Under the pieces are notes generated by a model. That model did not search any database. It was not told the origin of the DNA and saw only the letters and a program-made list of their open reading frames with translations. 54,784 bases of DNA from a virus. The stretch lies in the IMG/VR virus record IMGVR_UViG_3300028384_000897, positions 1-54,784 of that record; one strand, written 5' to 3'. Every line of letters begins with the position of its first letter. Positions within the stretch are counted from its first letter, which is position 1. The position numbers and the translations under genes are program-made. This document shows, piece by piece, positions 7,611 through 15,679 of this stretch.

Positions 7611-8303
7611 TTAGCGTTTACTCAAATACTCTGATAATTCTTGAGCATAAGATTTATTAAGTTCTGCACTAGCGTGTTCACCATGTAAAATTTTACTGGA
7701 ATACTCTCCTTCAAACTTATTCGGTTCTGATATATTATACATATCGTCGATAAAAGGAGTACTGTAGATTAAATTAATTCCTAACTGTTTACATACTAAA
7801 TCAACAATTAATTTGTTTTTACGAAAATTTAACCAGTCGGTTTGAGGATTAGAGAGCTCTAACATCGCATTATACTTATCGTTATAATCTTCAAAATATC
7901 CCCAAGGATTAGGATGCCAAGGTTGAAAACCAAATTCAGGATCAAAGTACTCTCTTCTATTTGTATAAGTATACATAACAAAACAATACTTAGGTCTAAT
8001 GAGCTGTAACTGAGTAGTAGCTATTCTTGCTATATAATCATTAGAACGTCCTGTAAATCCAAAGTTGATATGCTTCCAATTAAAATGCTGTGCTAAATAA
8101 TGTGGCCAAGTCTCATTGTCACTCACCCCTATACCTTCCGTATGAGAACAGCCGATAGCCACCATATCTATACCGGGAGGATTATCTCCTCTGTAACCTA
8201 AGTCATTATAGGTATAGGTATTTTTTCCGGACTTATCTGAACCTGATGTAGTGAAGGTTTTACCTTTCCTAGATTCTACAGGCCAATATTTCTCACTCGT
8301 CAT
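7611..8303 (-). CDS. SGNH/GDSL-family hydrolase
   Basis: This 230-residue protein has GCSHTEG at residues 51-57, where Ser53 would be the SGNH block I nucleophile. FGFTGRSND gives block II Gly and Asn, YTYTNRREY is a block III candidate, and HGEH near the C-terminus could supply the catalytic His. Family members are esterases, lipases or acetylhydrolases; in phages they often act on surface polysaccharide. The substrate is unknown. It overlaps the upstream gene by 11 bp. Confidence 0.7.
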   Translation of the reverse strand: MTSEKYWPVESRKGKTFTTSGSDKSGKNTYTYNDLGYRGDNPPGIDMVAIGCSHTEGIGVSDNETWPHYLAQHFNWKHINFGFTGRSNDYIARIATTQLQLIRPKYCFVMYTYTNRREYFDPEFGFQPWHPNPWGYFEDYNDKYNAMLELSNPQTDWLNFRKNKLIVDLVCKQLGINLIYSTPFIDDMYNISEPNKFEGEYSSKILHGEHASAELNKSYAQELSEYLSKR

Positions 8304-8532
8304 CGTTTAGTAACTCCTCTGTAGCTATCTCAAGTGCAAGTAGCAGACTAGTCGAACCGAACTCTTTTTGTATCTCTTCAACACGAGTATGTACCTCAGC
8401 CGCCTTATTGGCTTTAGCCGCACGAGCCATCAATGATAACATCTTTGCTTCTCTGCGTTGTTCAAAAGATTCGTTTGGATCGATTACTCCGTCTTCTACC
8501 AACTCATTATACTTTTTTATTGAATCACTCAT
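8293..8532 (-). CDS. Small helical hypothetical protein
   Basis: This 79-residue soluble protein is rich in Ala, Glu and Lys and predicted helical. Its ATG overlaps the stop of the small basic frame upstream, and its end overlaps the SGNH hydrolase start, so the three form a tightly packed operon. Function unknown. Confidence 0.65.
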   Translation of the reverse strand: MSDSIKKYNELVEDGVIDPNESFEQRREAKMLSLMARAAKANKAAEVHTRVEEIQKEFGSTSLLLALEIATEELLNDDE

Positions 8533-8671
8533 AACTCTTATTTTTGTGTTTTACTTTCCGTCTATACTTCTTCTTGTTCTTCACCGGAGTGGGTATCTTC
8601 AATGCCTCCATCCACTCCTGATGTGTGAGTGTTACTTCTTTTAATTGTATTTTCTTCTCCGTTCCACTCAT
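8525..8671 (-). CDS. Small basic protein (48 aa)
   Basis: ATG at 8671 opens a 48-codon frame (MSGTEKKIQLKEVTLTHQEW and onward) ending in a Lys/Arg-rich tail. Its stop overlaps the next ATG by a few bases, the coupling typical of this genome. A competing frame at 8562-8693 starts in a TGATG overlap but has an odd Asn/Thr/Gly/Glu composition. I prefer this one; only one of the two is likely real. Confidence 0.5.
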   Translation of the reverse strand: MSGTEKKIQLKEVTLTHQEWMEALKIPTPVKNKKKYRRKVKHKNKSYE

Positions 8672-8692
8672 CACAAAAGTAAATAAATTTCA

Positions 8693-8824
8693 TCAACTGA
8701 ATAATTTTGTTACTAATAAGGTTACTACAAGTCCTATAAAGCTCCATGCAACCATCTTATAACTACTTTCTATTTGTCTAGGGCTTCTTCCTTGTGAAGA
8801 CCTATATTGTCGCTTTTTATCCAT
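8693..8824 (-). CDS. Small single-pass membrane protein (43 aa)
   Basis: ATG at 8824 opens 43 codons: a basic Ser/Arg-rich N-terminus (MDKKRQYRSSQGRSPRQIES) and one hydrophobic helix (about residues 24-40, ending LVTKLFS). A double promoter motif directly precedes it. Its size and topology would fit a small membrane effector or holin-like protein, but nothing proves this. Confidence 0.6.
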   Translation of the reverse strand: MDKKRQYRSSQGRSPRQIESSYKMVAWSFIGLVVTLLVTKLFS

Positions 8825-8826
8825 AT

Positions 8827-8840
8827 TATAAATATACGAA
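8827..8840 (-). promoter_or_regulatory. Composite promoter: both recurring motifs overlapped
   Basis: The coding strand reads TTCGTATATTTATA, so the TTCGTATATT motif and the TATTTATA motif share bases. It lies 2 bp before the ATG at 8824 and after the terminator at 8862-8883. A second such composite lies at 51641-51654. Confidence 0.5.
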
Positions 8841-8861
8841 AAATAATTCATATATGCAAAC

Positions 8862-8883
8862 AAAAAGAGGGCCGAAGCCCTCC
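8862..8883 (-). terminator. Rho-independent terminator
   Basis: GAGGGC and GCCCTC form a 6-bp GC-rich stem with a TTCG loop in transcript orientation, followed by TTTTTG. It ends the lipoprotein transcript and is followed by the composite promoter motif. Confidence 0.85.
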
Positions 8884-8890
8884 TTAAGTT

Positions 8891-9103
8891 TTAATTAGAT
8901 TTGTTGTTTAAAACAACGGACTTACGTCTTGCCATTGCTTCATCAAATTGCTCTTTAGTAACTGTAGTCTTTGTTACGACTACTACTCGGTCTTCATAAA
9001 CGATCGCCTCTCTGGTTGTGTTACCTTTTTCGTAGACGATTTGTGCCGTTGGTGCACAAGCGGTAAATGCTAGGACACCCAATAAAATCATTAGCTTCTT
9101 CAT
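8891..9103 (-). CDS. Small lipoprotein
   Basis: This 70-residue protein has a lipoprotein signal (MKKLMILLGVLAFTAC, Cys at residue 16). A short Val/Thr-rich strand region and a charged helical tail follow. It has its own transcription unit: promoter motifs of both types upstream (9136-9144 and 9191-9200) and a terminator immediately downstream. Candidate roles are superinfection immunity or a lysis (spanin-like) lipoprotein; neither can be shown here. Confidence 0.7.
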   Translation of the reverse strand: MKKLMILLGVLAFTACAPTAQIVYEKGNTTREAIVYEDRVVVVTKTTVTKEQFDEAMARRKSVVLNNKSN

Positions 9104-9135
9104 ATGCTTTGGGTTTTTAAATTGTTCCTCTATAT

Positions 9136-9144
9136 TAATAAATA
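9136..9144 (-). promoter_or_regulatory. Late-type promoter motif
   Basis: The coding strand reads CCTATTTATTAATATAG, 32 bp before the lipoprotein ATG at 9103. A TTCGTATATT motif lies about 50 bp further upstream, so the gene may be expressed in two phases. Confidence 0.55.
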
Positions 9145-9190
9145 GGCTATATTTCTTGAACTTCTCTTAATATTGCCTTAATATATAATT

Positions 9191-9200
9191 AATATACGAA
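9191..9200 (-). promoter_or_regulatory. TTCGTATATT-type promoter motif
   Basis: The coding strand reads TTTTTCGTATATTAATTATA, directly after the terminator at 9213-9241. It forms a tandem pair with the late-type motif at 9136-9144. Confidence 0.55.
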
Positions 9201-9212
9201 AAATATTGCAAT

Positions 9213-9241
9213 AAAAAAACCCCTCCGTTTCCGGAAGGGCT
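9213..9241 (-). terminator. Rho-independent terminator of the chaperonin operon
   Basis: CCCTTCCG and CGGAGGGG form an 8-bp stem (one T-G wobble) around a GAAA loop in transcript orientation, followed by TTTTTTT. It lies downstream of the Hc1-like gene that follows groEL. Confidence 0.88.
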
Positions 9242-9288
9242 TGTCAAAAATGCGCGTGGCGACTTCGTCGGTTAGAGAGAAACGCCCC

Positions 9289-9462
9289 CTACCCTTTCAC
9301 TTCGTCCATGTTCGCTTTCTTGTAAGGAGTAATCAACTTCTTAATCTCACCTGCTGCTTTTCTAGCTCTTGCTTGAGAAGCTTTAGTAGTACCTTCGTTG
9401 TTCTCACTTAGGATTGCAAATTGTTCTGCAATCTCATCGAATAATTCTTGTTTTGCACTCAT
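9289..9462 (-). CDS. Histone H1-like (Hc1-type) small basic protein
   Basis: ATG at 9462 opens 57 codons. The C-terminal half (KASQARARKAAGEIKKLI) resembles the RARKALQEIKKL signature of Hc1-like small nucleoid proteins common in Bacteroidota. The N-terminal half is an acidic helix. It is the last gene of the groES-groEL unit, 16 bp after groEL and before a strong terminator. A role in compacting phage or host DNA is inferred; it could also modulate host chromatin. Confidence 0.6.
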   Translation of the reverse strand: MSAKQELFDEIAEQFAILSENNEGTTKASQARARKAAGEIKKLITPYKKANMDEVKG

Positions 9463-9478
9463 ATTAATTAATTAAAAT

Positions 9479-11116
9479 TTAACCTAACAGCATGCTAGGA
9501 TCTACTCCGCCTGCTTGCTTTTCTTTCTCTTTAACATTAGTTACTACTGCCTCTGTAATAAGTAAAGTACCTGCTACTGATGCAGCATTTTCTAATGCTA
9601 ATCTTGTAACTTTAGTAGGATCGATAATACCTGTTTTAAACATATTAACGAATTCCTCACTTCTTGGATTATAACCTTGCCAGAACTCTCCTGATTCTAT
9701 AATCTGTTCTTCTATCTCTCCAGACGAATCGTTACTTAAACCAGCATTCTCTAAAATCTTATAGAACGGTCTTTCTAAAGCTTCAATAACAATTTGATAC
9801 CCTGAAGATTTAGCTCCTGATAAATCGTTAAGTCTCTCTACTAGTACTTTAGAAGCATTAAGTAGAGCAATTCCTCCACCAGGAAGTATACCTTCTTGAA
9901 GGGCGGCTTTGGTTGCATGTAATGCATCATCAACTCTATCTTTCCTTTCTTTCATTTCAATCTCAGTATGACCTCCAACATGTACCATAGCTACACCTCC
10001 AATAAACTTAGCAAGTCTATTTTGAAGATTTTCTTTTTCAAAAGGAGAATTCGAATCGTCAATCTGATTTTTAATCTCTGATACTCTCTCTTCAATGGCT
10101 TCAGCAGAACCTTTAGCATCAATGATAGTTGTAGTATCCTTATTAACTGTTACCTTGTTAGCTTTACCTAACCAATCTGGTTGGAACTTATCTAACCTCA
10201 TTCCTTTTTCAGTAGATATAACTGTACCTCCGGTAAGAATAGCAATGTCATCTAACATAGCCTTCTTTCTATCACCAAACTCTGGTGCTTTTACAGCTGC
10301 TACTGGGAGTATGCCTCTCATCTTATTAACTACCATAGTAGAGAGTGCCTCTCCGTCGATATCATCTGCTATTACTAATAGTGATTTGTTCTGCTGAGAT
10401 ACTGCTTCTAAGATAGGAAGTAGCTCTTTAACAGAATTTAGTCTTTTGTCAGTAATTAGAATTAACGGATTTTGAAGAACAGCCGACATATTACTATTAT
10501 CGGTTACAAAATACGGAGACTTATAACCTCGGGAGAATTGGATACCTTCGACAGTCTCAAGGTACGTCTCACCTGTTTTAGATTCCTCTATCGTAACAAC
10601 TCCGTCCTGACCTACTTTATCCATTGCAGCAGAAATCAACTCACCTACTTCAGGGTCATTATTTGCCGATATAGTAGCAACTTGTTTAAGCTGTTCTTCA
10701 TCCGTAATATCTTTACTATTATCAGTTAAGAAGTTACTTACTTCTTTTACTGCTTCATCTATTCCTCTTTTAACATCCACAGCATTTTGGCCTTCTTTCA
10801 TAAAGTCAATACCTCTGTTAATTAATGCTTGAGCTAAAAGGGTTGATGTTGTTGTTCCGTCACCTGCTTCGTCAGCTGTTTTAATAGCAGCTTGTTTAAC
10901 GATCTGTGCACCTGTATTCTGTACGTTATTTTTTAATTGAATTGATTTAGCTACCGTAACTCCATCTTTTGTAGAGACTGGTAGGCCTGTATCTTGTTCA
11001 ATAATAACATTACGACCTGCCGGTCCTAAAGTAGCAGTTACAGCATCGGCTAACTTATCTACTCCGTCTGCTAGTTGATTTCTAGCGGCTGATGAAAATG
11101 TAATCTTCTTACTCAT
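9479..11116 (-). CDS. groEL: Chaperonin GroEL
   Basis: This is a full-length 545-residue 60-kDa chaperonin. It has the conserved ATPase segments AGDGTTTSTLLAQAL and LPGGGIALL, plus DDALHATKAALQEG, which contains the catalytic Asp equivalent to E. coli D398. The C-terminus ends VDPSMLLG without the usual GGM repeats. It overlaps groES by 8 bp in the usual order. It probably folds phage proteins, perhaps capsid subunits; T4 itself supplies only a GroES-like gp31 and uses host GroEL. Confidence 0.97.
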   Translation of the reverse strand: MSKKITFSSAARNQLADGVDKLADAVTATLGPAGRNVIIEQDTGLPVSTKDGVTVAKSIQLKNNVQNTGAQIVKQAAIKTADEAGDGTTTSTLLAQALINRGIDFMKEGQNAVDVKRGIDEAVKEVSNFLTDNSKDITDEEQLKQVATISANNDPEVGELISAAMDKVGQDGVVTIEESKTGETYLETVEGIQFSRGYKSPYFVTDNSNMSAVLQNPLILITDKRLNSVKELLPILEAVSQQNKSLLVIADDIDGEALSTMVVNKMRGILPVAAVKAPEFGDRKKAMLDDIAILTGGTVISTEKGMRLDKFQPDWLGKANKVTVNKDTTTIIDAKGSAEAIEERVSEIKNQIDDSNSPFEKENLQNRLAKFIGGVAMVHVGGHTEIEMKERKDRVDDALHATKAALQEGILPGGGIALLNASKVLVERLNDLSGAKSSGYQIVIEALERPFYKILENAGLSNDSSGEIEEQIIESGEFWQGYNPRSEEFVNMFKTGIIDPTKVTRLALENAASVAGTLLITEAVVTNVKEKEKQAGGVDPSMLLG

Positions 11117-11435
11117 AATCTAATTCTGTATTATCTGATTCTTTAACTACTGCTAAAATTTCTCTATCTTGGGCAATATAATACTCGTCACCTTCAAAGT
11201 CAATCCGTAGAGTACCAATTTTAGGTACTAAAACTACGTCTCCTACTTTACAGGATCTAACAGTGATTAATTGATTGTGTTCAGATAGTCGCCCTGGGCC
11301 AATTGCTAGGACTTCACCCATTTCAGGCTTTTCTTTCCCCATATCGGGGATAACGATCGAACCGTAAGTCTGCTCTCCTTCATCTATAGGTCGAAGCAGT
11401 ATCCGGTCATTTGTTGGTAATAACTTTTTAGTCAT
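11109..11435 (-). CDS. groES: Co-chaperonin GroES
   Basis: This 108-residue GroES-like protein has the N-terminal RILLRPIDEGEQTYGSI, including the mobile-loop region that contacts GroEL, and the VLVPKIGTLRIDFEGDEY core. It is longer than bacterial GroES by an acidic tail (NTELDYE). A TTCGTATATT-type promoter motif lies 21 bp upstream of its ATG, with no Shine-Dalgarno sequence. It forms an operon with groEL and the Hc1-like gene. Confidence 0.93.
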   Translation of the reverse strand: MTKKLLPTNDRILLRPIDEGEQTYGSIVIPDMGKEKPEMGEVLAIGPGRLSEHNQLITVRSCKVGDVVLVPKIGTLRIDFEGDEYYIAQDREILAVVKESDNTELDYE

Positions 11436-11455
11436 GTAACTTTTTATTTTAAATT

Positions 11456-11465
11456 AATATACGAA
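11456..11465 (-). promoter_or_regulatory. TTCGTATATT-type promoter motif for groES-groEL
   Basis: The coding strand reads TTTCGTATATTAATTTAAAAT, 21 bp before the groES ATG. The core is identical to the copies at 9191 and 32282. Confidence 0.6.
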
Positions 11466-11501
11466 ATAATATTAAAAGATCAAACCCCAGAGCAGGTTTA
11501 T

Positions 11502-11912
11502 TTAGCTAATTTTCAAAGTTTTTGGCTCTGATCCTTTAGCAAAAGGGATAGTTATAACTAATAGTCCGTTTTTAAACTCAGCTGTTGCTTTACTTAAATT
11601 AAACTTACTATCGATTTTCCAACCTAAATTGAAAGAACGTTTAGCAATGCCTTTGTGTATAAAGACATCTTCAAGTTCCTCTTTTGGTCTTTCGTAATTT
11701 ACTCTGATTATGTTACCCTCGATAAGAATTTCGATATCCTCTTTAGAGATCCCTGTACAAGCTATGTCTATTCCTAGACCGTTGTCTCTCTCGTAAATAT
11801 CTACTGGGTGGGGTAATTTGGTGTCTGCCAGAGGCCTGTAAGCTCCGGCTTCTTGGAAAAAATTCCTAACTAAAATGTCGAACGGATTACGTTCATTAAT
11901 AAATGTATTCAT
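11502..11912 (-). CDS. Small heat-shock protein, Hsp20 family
   Basis: This 136-residue alpha-crystallin-domain protein covers residues 33-136, with the conserved GLLVITIP motif near the end and a short N-terminal arm (NPFDILVRNFFQ). Hsp20 proteins hold unfolding proteins in an ATP-independent way and are frequent in marine T4-like phages. It sits beside groES-groEL but has its own upstream region with a late-type motif. Confidence 0.88.
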   Translation of the reverse strand: MNTFINERNPFDILVRNFFQEAGAYRPLADTKLPHPVDIYERDNGLGIDIACTGISKEDIEILIEGNIIRVNYERPKEELEDVFIHKGIAKRSFNLGWKIDSKFNLSKATAEFKNGLLVITIPFAKGSEPKTLKIS

Positions 11913-11988
11913 ATCATTAAAATTTGTGATGTCCTAAGATCATCGGTTATTAAAAAATTAAAAACGCTCTGGGGTCGTCTTTCTTTAT

Positions 11989-11996
11989 TATAAATA
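11989..11996 (-). promoter_or_regulatory. Late-type promoter motif upstream of hsp20
   Basis: The coding strand reads CTATATTTATAATAAAG, in the gap between the polymerase stop and hsp20 and 77 bp before the hsp20 ATG. Confidence 0.45.
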
Positions 11997-12010
11997 TAGT
12001 CTTTTTCTAA

Positions 12011-14335
12011 TTAATGCCCATCTCTCCAATTGTTAGCTATCTCTGGTGGAGCTTTCAAAGTAACACCAGGTAGTTGAGTAGTAGTTTCCATAATCTCTTG
12101 AACATACGGAGCAAACATATCTGCATCCTTCTCATCAACGTTAATAATCAACTGGTCATGCACTTGAGCTTGAACACAAGCATCAATACCTAATTCTTTA
12201 GCCTTACGGTTTATCTTTAAAGCTGCTCTATTAACTACCGCTGCAGCTAAGGACTGAAGTTGGAAGTTCAAACAGTTATTAAGTCCGTTTCTATAATCTC
12301 TATAAACTTTGATTACTTGATCTCTTCCATATTGAGGTTCTAATTCTTTTCTAAACCTCCAGTCCATCATTCTTTCACCAAACTTCTCATATATCTTTTT
12401 AACTCTAGGTAAATGTCTTACTCTACCTACATAGTTTTTAATAAAGCCATGATCTTTAACTTGTTTACGAGAATCTTCTCTCCATTTAGCTAGACCCGGG
12501 AATCCATCTAAGTATCCTTTAATCAACTCTTCAGCAGTTTTTTGATCGACTCCCAAAGTCATTTTAAGAGCATAAGCCTCCATTCCGTAGGCAACCCCTA
12601 ACGAGTAGGCTTTAGCTTTATTTCTCTTAACAGGATCTAGCTTCTTTAGATAGTTATCAGCTTTTTTATCAGCAGATACTCCATCAATCTTCTCAGTTTG
12701 TATAGCGACATAAGAATAAAAATCCCAACCGTTATCAAAAATCTCTTGAAGTTTCTCATCACCAGATACTGATGCAAAGCAATGAGGTTCAAGAGATTCG
12801 TAATCAGCATCAATAACTTTTCTACCATTACCTGCAGTTAAGAAAGCACGTACTATATTAACGTACTTCATGATAACAGGAGCATCTTCACCTTCTTCTA
12901 AAGGTTTAGGTAGTTGCTGAGCATCACTACCGTATCTACCCGATACAGTACCGTTCTGCTTAAAGTAGAAGTAGTATTTACCGTCCTCTTGACGGTCTCT
13001 AAATCTATCTACATAAGTTGATTTAATCTTTAAAAGCTTATTGTAGACACGTAGATTCTCAGCCCAAGGATACTCTTTAGCTAAGTCTTTAACCATATCC
13101 ATATCAAACTTAGCTCTACCAGATTTAGTATTCGCACCTTTAACTTTAGGTTCAATACCCATATACTTAAACACAATTTCACCTAAGTGCTTCTTAGATT
13201 GAATATTGATATAATCACCATCGTTAGACTCCTTCCATAAGGACATAGATATCCTAGCACATTCTAGTTCATCAAGTACTTCTTTATTCCCAGTAAGTAA
13301 AAACTCTTTTACTGGAGAGTCATCTAATTCTTGTATATTCTTAGCAGTAAGTGAATACTTACCGGTCTTTTCAGATTTAGGTAAAGGTAAAGAATATCTC
13401 TGTACTAATCTTTGAGCAAAGTTACCTTTATGAGAACAAGGATATGCTTCAGTAGCAGTATCTACTACCCATGCTTTTACTTCCGGAAGAGCAAGTAATG
13501 ACTTCATCACTATCTCTTTGTTCTTAGCTTGATCTTCTACAATCTCAGAATGAATCTTATCTATAAGTTCCACATCTAAATCTACTCCGTAGGCTTCCAT
13601 AGGTACAGTTACCTCACGGTAGATAGGCATTACTTCTTCTTCGAAGAAAAAATCTTCGAGACCTTCCTGTCTAAGTTTATCAAGATATAGATTGCAGATT
13701 CGTAGAGTAAGATCGGTATCAGCACTAGCATATTTGCTAAGAATATCAAGGTCAGCTTTGTATATTTCAAAACTTTCTTTCGTAACGGATCCTCCATTTT
13801 TCTTTATACTTTCTTTTAGTTCAATTTGCTCCTGGTTAGCAGCTTCTTCTACGTTCAGGCCAAGAGCTTCCTGATTCATAATAGCAATAGACTTAAGCCC
13901 AAAAGGATTACCAAATCCAAATGCACCTTCCTCGTACACAGTATGTACAAGCAATCCTGTATCAACCCATACGTCGGGTAATAGGTCAATACCAAAATAA
14001 TTTTTTATAAACTGAACGTCAAATGAGGCATTATGGAAGACAAGTTTCTTACCTTTTAATGCTTTAAGTAAATTCTTAGATATAACTTCACTAGAAGTAC
14101 CATCGATAGTTTGAACTTCTAACTCTCCTTTTTCAAAGTTCCATACTAAAGTAGGAATATAGAATCCAATACCTTCATCACCAGATAGTGACCATCCTAC
14201 AATTTTATTCTTTCTAGGATTAAGACCAGAGGTCTCGGTATCGACTGCTATAACTTCTGACTCTTGAATGTGTTGAAACATTAATTTTAACGTCTCAGAG
14301 TCTTGGACGGTATAGTACTTTTTTTCTATATTCAT
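12011..14335 (-). CDS. polA: DNA polymerase, family A, with 3'-5' exonuclease
   Basis: This 774-residue replicase has an intact exonuclease domain: Exo I DTETSGL at residues 32-38, Exo II FHNASFD and Exo III YASADTD. The polymerase domain has motif A DADYESLEPH, motif B KRNKAKAYSLGVAYG and motif C VHDQL. There is no 5' nuclease domain; a separate nuclease is at 37444-38469. The residue equivalent to E. coli Phe762 is Leu579. The motif C Glu after Asp is Gln. The start overlaps the upstream stop as TAATG. Confidence 0.95.
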   Translation of the reverse strand: MNIEKKYYTVQDSETLKLMFQHIQESEVIAVDTETSGLNPRKNKIVGWSLSGDEGIGFYIPTLVWNFEKGELEVQTIDGTSSEVISKNLLKALKGKKLVFHNASFDVQFIKNYFGIDLLPDVWVDTGLLVHTVYEEGAFGFGNPFGLKSIAIMNQEALGLNVEEAANQEQIELKESIKKNGGSVTKESFEIYKADLDILSKYASADTDLTLRICNLYLDKLRQEGLEDFFFEEEVMPIYREVTVPMEAYGVDLDVELIDKIHSEIVEDQAKNKEIVMKSLLALPEVKAWVVDTATEAYPCSHKGNFAQRLVQRYSLPLPKSEKTGKYSLTAKNIQELDDSPVKEFLLTGNKEVLDELECARISMSLWKESNDGDYINIQSKKHLGEIVFKYMGIEPKVKGANTKSGRAKFDMDMVKDLAKEYPWAENLRVYNKLLKIKSTYVDRFRDRQEDGKYYFYFKQNGTVSGRYGSDAQQLPKPLEEGEDAPVIMKYVNIVRAFLTAGNGRKVIDADYESLEPHCFASVSGDEKLQEIFDNGWDFYSYVAIQTEKIDGVSADKKADNYLKKLDPVKRNKAKAYSLGVAYGMEAYALKMTLGVDQKTAEELIKGYLDGFPGLAKWREDSRKQVKDHGFIKNYVGRVRHLPRVKKIYEKFGERMMDWRFRKELEPQYGRDQVIKVYRDYRNGLNNCLNFQLQSLAAAVVNRAALKINRKAKELGIDACVQAQVHDQLIINVDEKDADMFAPYVQEIMETTTQLPGVTLKAPPEIANNWRDGH

Positions 14336-14808
14336 TATCTATTTTTAGATTTATTGTAAGTAGGGAAGAATTCCTTGATAATTTTATTTTCAAAACTTTG
14401 AGTTACCTTCATAATTTCACCAGTAGGTCCATATTCGACTTCAGCAGGTATATAATAATATACGAAAACTTTTCTTTGACTCCAAAATCTTTTTGCAGCC
14501 TCAACATTAGTCTTACCAGCAGATTCGTTTCGAATACCAGAAGCATAATTTGCCCAACGTCTCATCCAACCATTCATTGCTGATCCAAAGTAGAAGTCTT
14601 GAAAATCATTATCATCAACAGTAATATATACCCCTTCTTCAGAGCAGTACTTAGCAAGTTCCTTTGAGTAAGGAGTAAATTTAAGATACTTCGCTCCTTT
14701 CTTTTCTGATTTTTCCTTGTCTTTAGTTATTTCTCCGACCTTAACAAAATCGTAGCGATCTAAAATTGTGTGTAATTTTTTACTACTTTGCGACCAGTAT
14801 TTACTCAT
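14335..14808 (-). CDS. GIY-YIG-like nuclease-fold protein
   Basis: This 157-residue protein shows the order expected for a GIY-YIG domain: GVY (residues 59-61), YFG (73-75), an Arg-rich helix WMRRWANY, Glu140 in SFENKIIKEF and Asn152 in PTYN. Family members cut DNA, as homing or repair nucleases. The spacing fits but identity is low, so this is a tentative call. Translation is coupled to polA downstream. Confidence 0.5.
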   Translation of the reverse strand: MSKYWSQSSKKLHTILDRYDFVKVGEITKDKEKSEKKGAKYLKFTPYSKELAKYCSEEGVYITVDDNDFQDFYFGSAMNGWMRRWANYASGIRNESAGKTNVEAAKRFWSQRKVFVYYYIPAEVEYGPTGEIMKVTQSFENKIIKEFFPTYNKSKNR

Positions 14809-14832
14809 TTATAACCGTTTTATTTATACTTA

Positions 14833-14842
14833 AATATAAGAA
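14833..14842 (-). promoter_or_regulatory. TTCTTATATT-type promoter motif
   Basis: The coding strand reads TTTCTTATATTTAAGTATAAA, a variant of TTCGTATATT, 25 bp before the ATG at 14808 and so upstream of the unit containing polA. Confidence 0.45.
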
Positions 14843-14843
14843 A

Positions 14844-15419
14844 TTATTCGCTGGTTTCCAACTTATTTAGTATATCTTTTGCATCTATTTTTATATTATG
14901 GTCTTTTTCTAATTGAACGATAACTCCTTTCTTCATTGCTAGACTACCGTTAAAAAAATTCCATATTAAAGTAGAACGTATTTTATTAATGTCATTCTGA
15001 AGTTTCATACAGCTCTTTTCAAAAAGGACTTTATCTTCTTCTGCTACCTCGACTTCTATATTATTTTGAGATGCGTAGTTGAGTAGACCCATGTAGTCAT
15101 TACTTTCGTAATACTTCTTAACCTCATTAAACTCTTCAGGATCTCCACCTTTGTCTGGATGAGCTATAGTAGATGCTTTTCTGTATAGCTTTTTAACTTT
15201 AGTATCAATTTTGGGTTTTGATTTTTTTTCGTCCGGAGGTTCATTACTTATTTCTCCAGTTTCTTCATTTATCCAAACCTCTTGTTTAATGTTATTAAAA
15301 TATTCAGCAAATAGTTCTTTCCATTCGATTTCGTAATCTTCGAATTGCTCTTGAAATTCTTCAAGTTCTAATTTTAGGAACTCGTATTTGTGAGAATATT
15401 TTTTTAAGAATCTTGACAT
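14844..15419 (-). CDS. J-domain (DnaJ-like) protein
   Basis: This 191-residue protein has a central J-domain core: VKKLYRKASTIAHPDKGGD, with the HPD triad at residues 87-89, followed by a helix (EEFNEVKKYYES). The N-terminal 65 residues are an acidic coiled-coil-like helix. J-domains stimulate Hsp70 ATPase; no phage DnaK is seen here, so it would act with host DnaK. It overlaps the next gene at 15419. Confidence 0.75.
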   Translation of the reverse strand: MSRFLKKYSHKYEFLKLELEEFQEQFEDYEIEWKELFAEYFNNIKQEVWINEETGEISNEPPDEKKSKPKIDTKVKKLYRKASTIAHPDKGGDPEEFNEVKKYYESNDYMGLLNYASQNNIEVEVAEEDKVLFEKSCMKLQNDINKIRSTLIWNFFNGSLAMKKGVIVQLEKDHNIKIDAKDILNKLETSE

Positions 15420-15679
15420 TAGTATTCACCGTACAGATCAAATTTCATTGGTTCAGGTTCTTCAACTTGTACTTCGTGTTTCTTAATTGCATATAATTTA
15501 CCATCTAAAGGAGCTAATCTGTACTCACCTTTAAATTTAGTTCTACGCATGTACATGGTAAGAGCCATTACCAGCCCTTCGATAGTAGTTCCTTGATCAA
15601 TAGTCAATTCCCAATTATCTCCAGGCGGTACTCTTGTAGCTATTAGCTCTTTTTCCTCCTCAATGATGATCTCGGCCAT
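15419..15679 (-). CDS. Small hypothetical protein
   Basis: This 86-residue acidic soluble protein has a mixed alpha/beta composition and no recognised motif. It is wedged between queF and the J-domain gene, with end-to-start overlaps on both sides (15679 and 15419), so it is certainly part of the same operon. Function unknown. Confidence 0.7.
   Translation of the reverse strand: MAEIIIEEEKELIATRVPPGDNWELTIDQGTTIEGLVMALTMYMRRTKFKGEYRLAPLDGKLYAIKKHEVQVEEPEPMKFDLYGEY

Noticed and set aside
8562-8693. Frame beginning in a TGATG overlap with the small membrane protein gene
   Set aside because: Its Asn/Thr/Gly/Glu-rich composition is unlike neighbours; the other frame (8525-8671) has better composition and ends overlapping the next start. 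It is not fully excluded.
14460-14466. TTCGTATATT motif copy inside the GIY-YIG-like gene
   Set aside because: It lies within coding sequence, in the YYYIP stretch, with no gene start downstream. A similar in-gene copy at about 24802 was rejected for the same reason.
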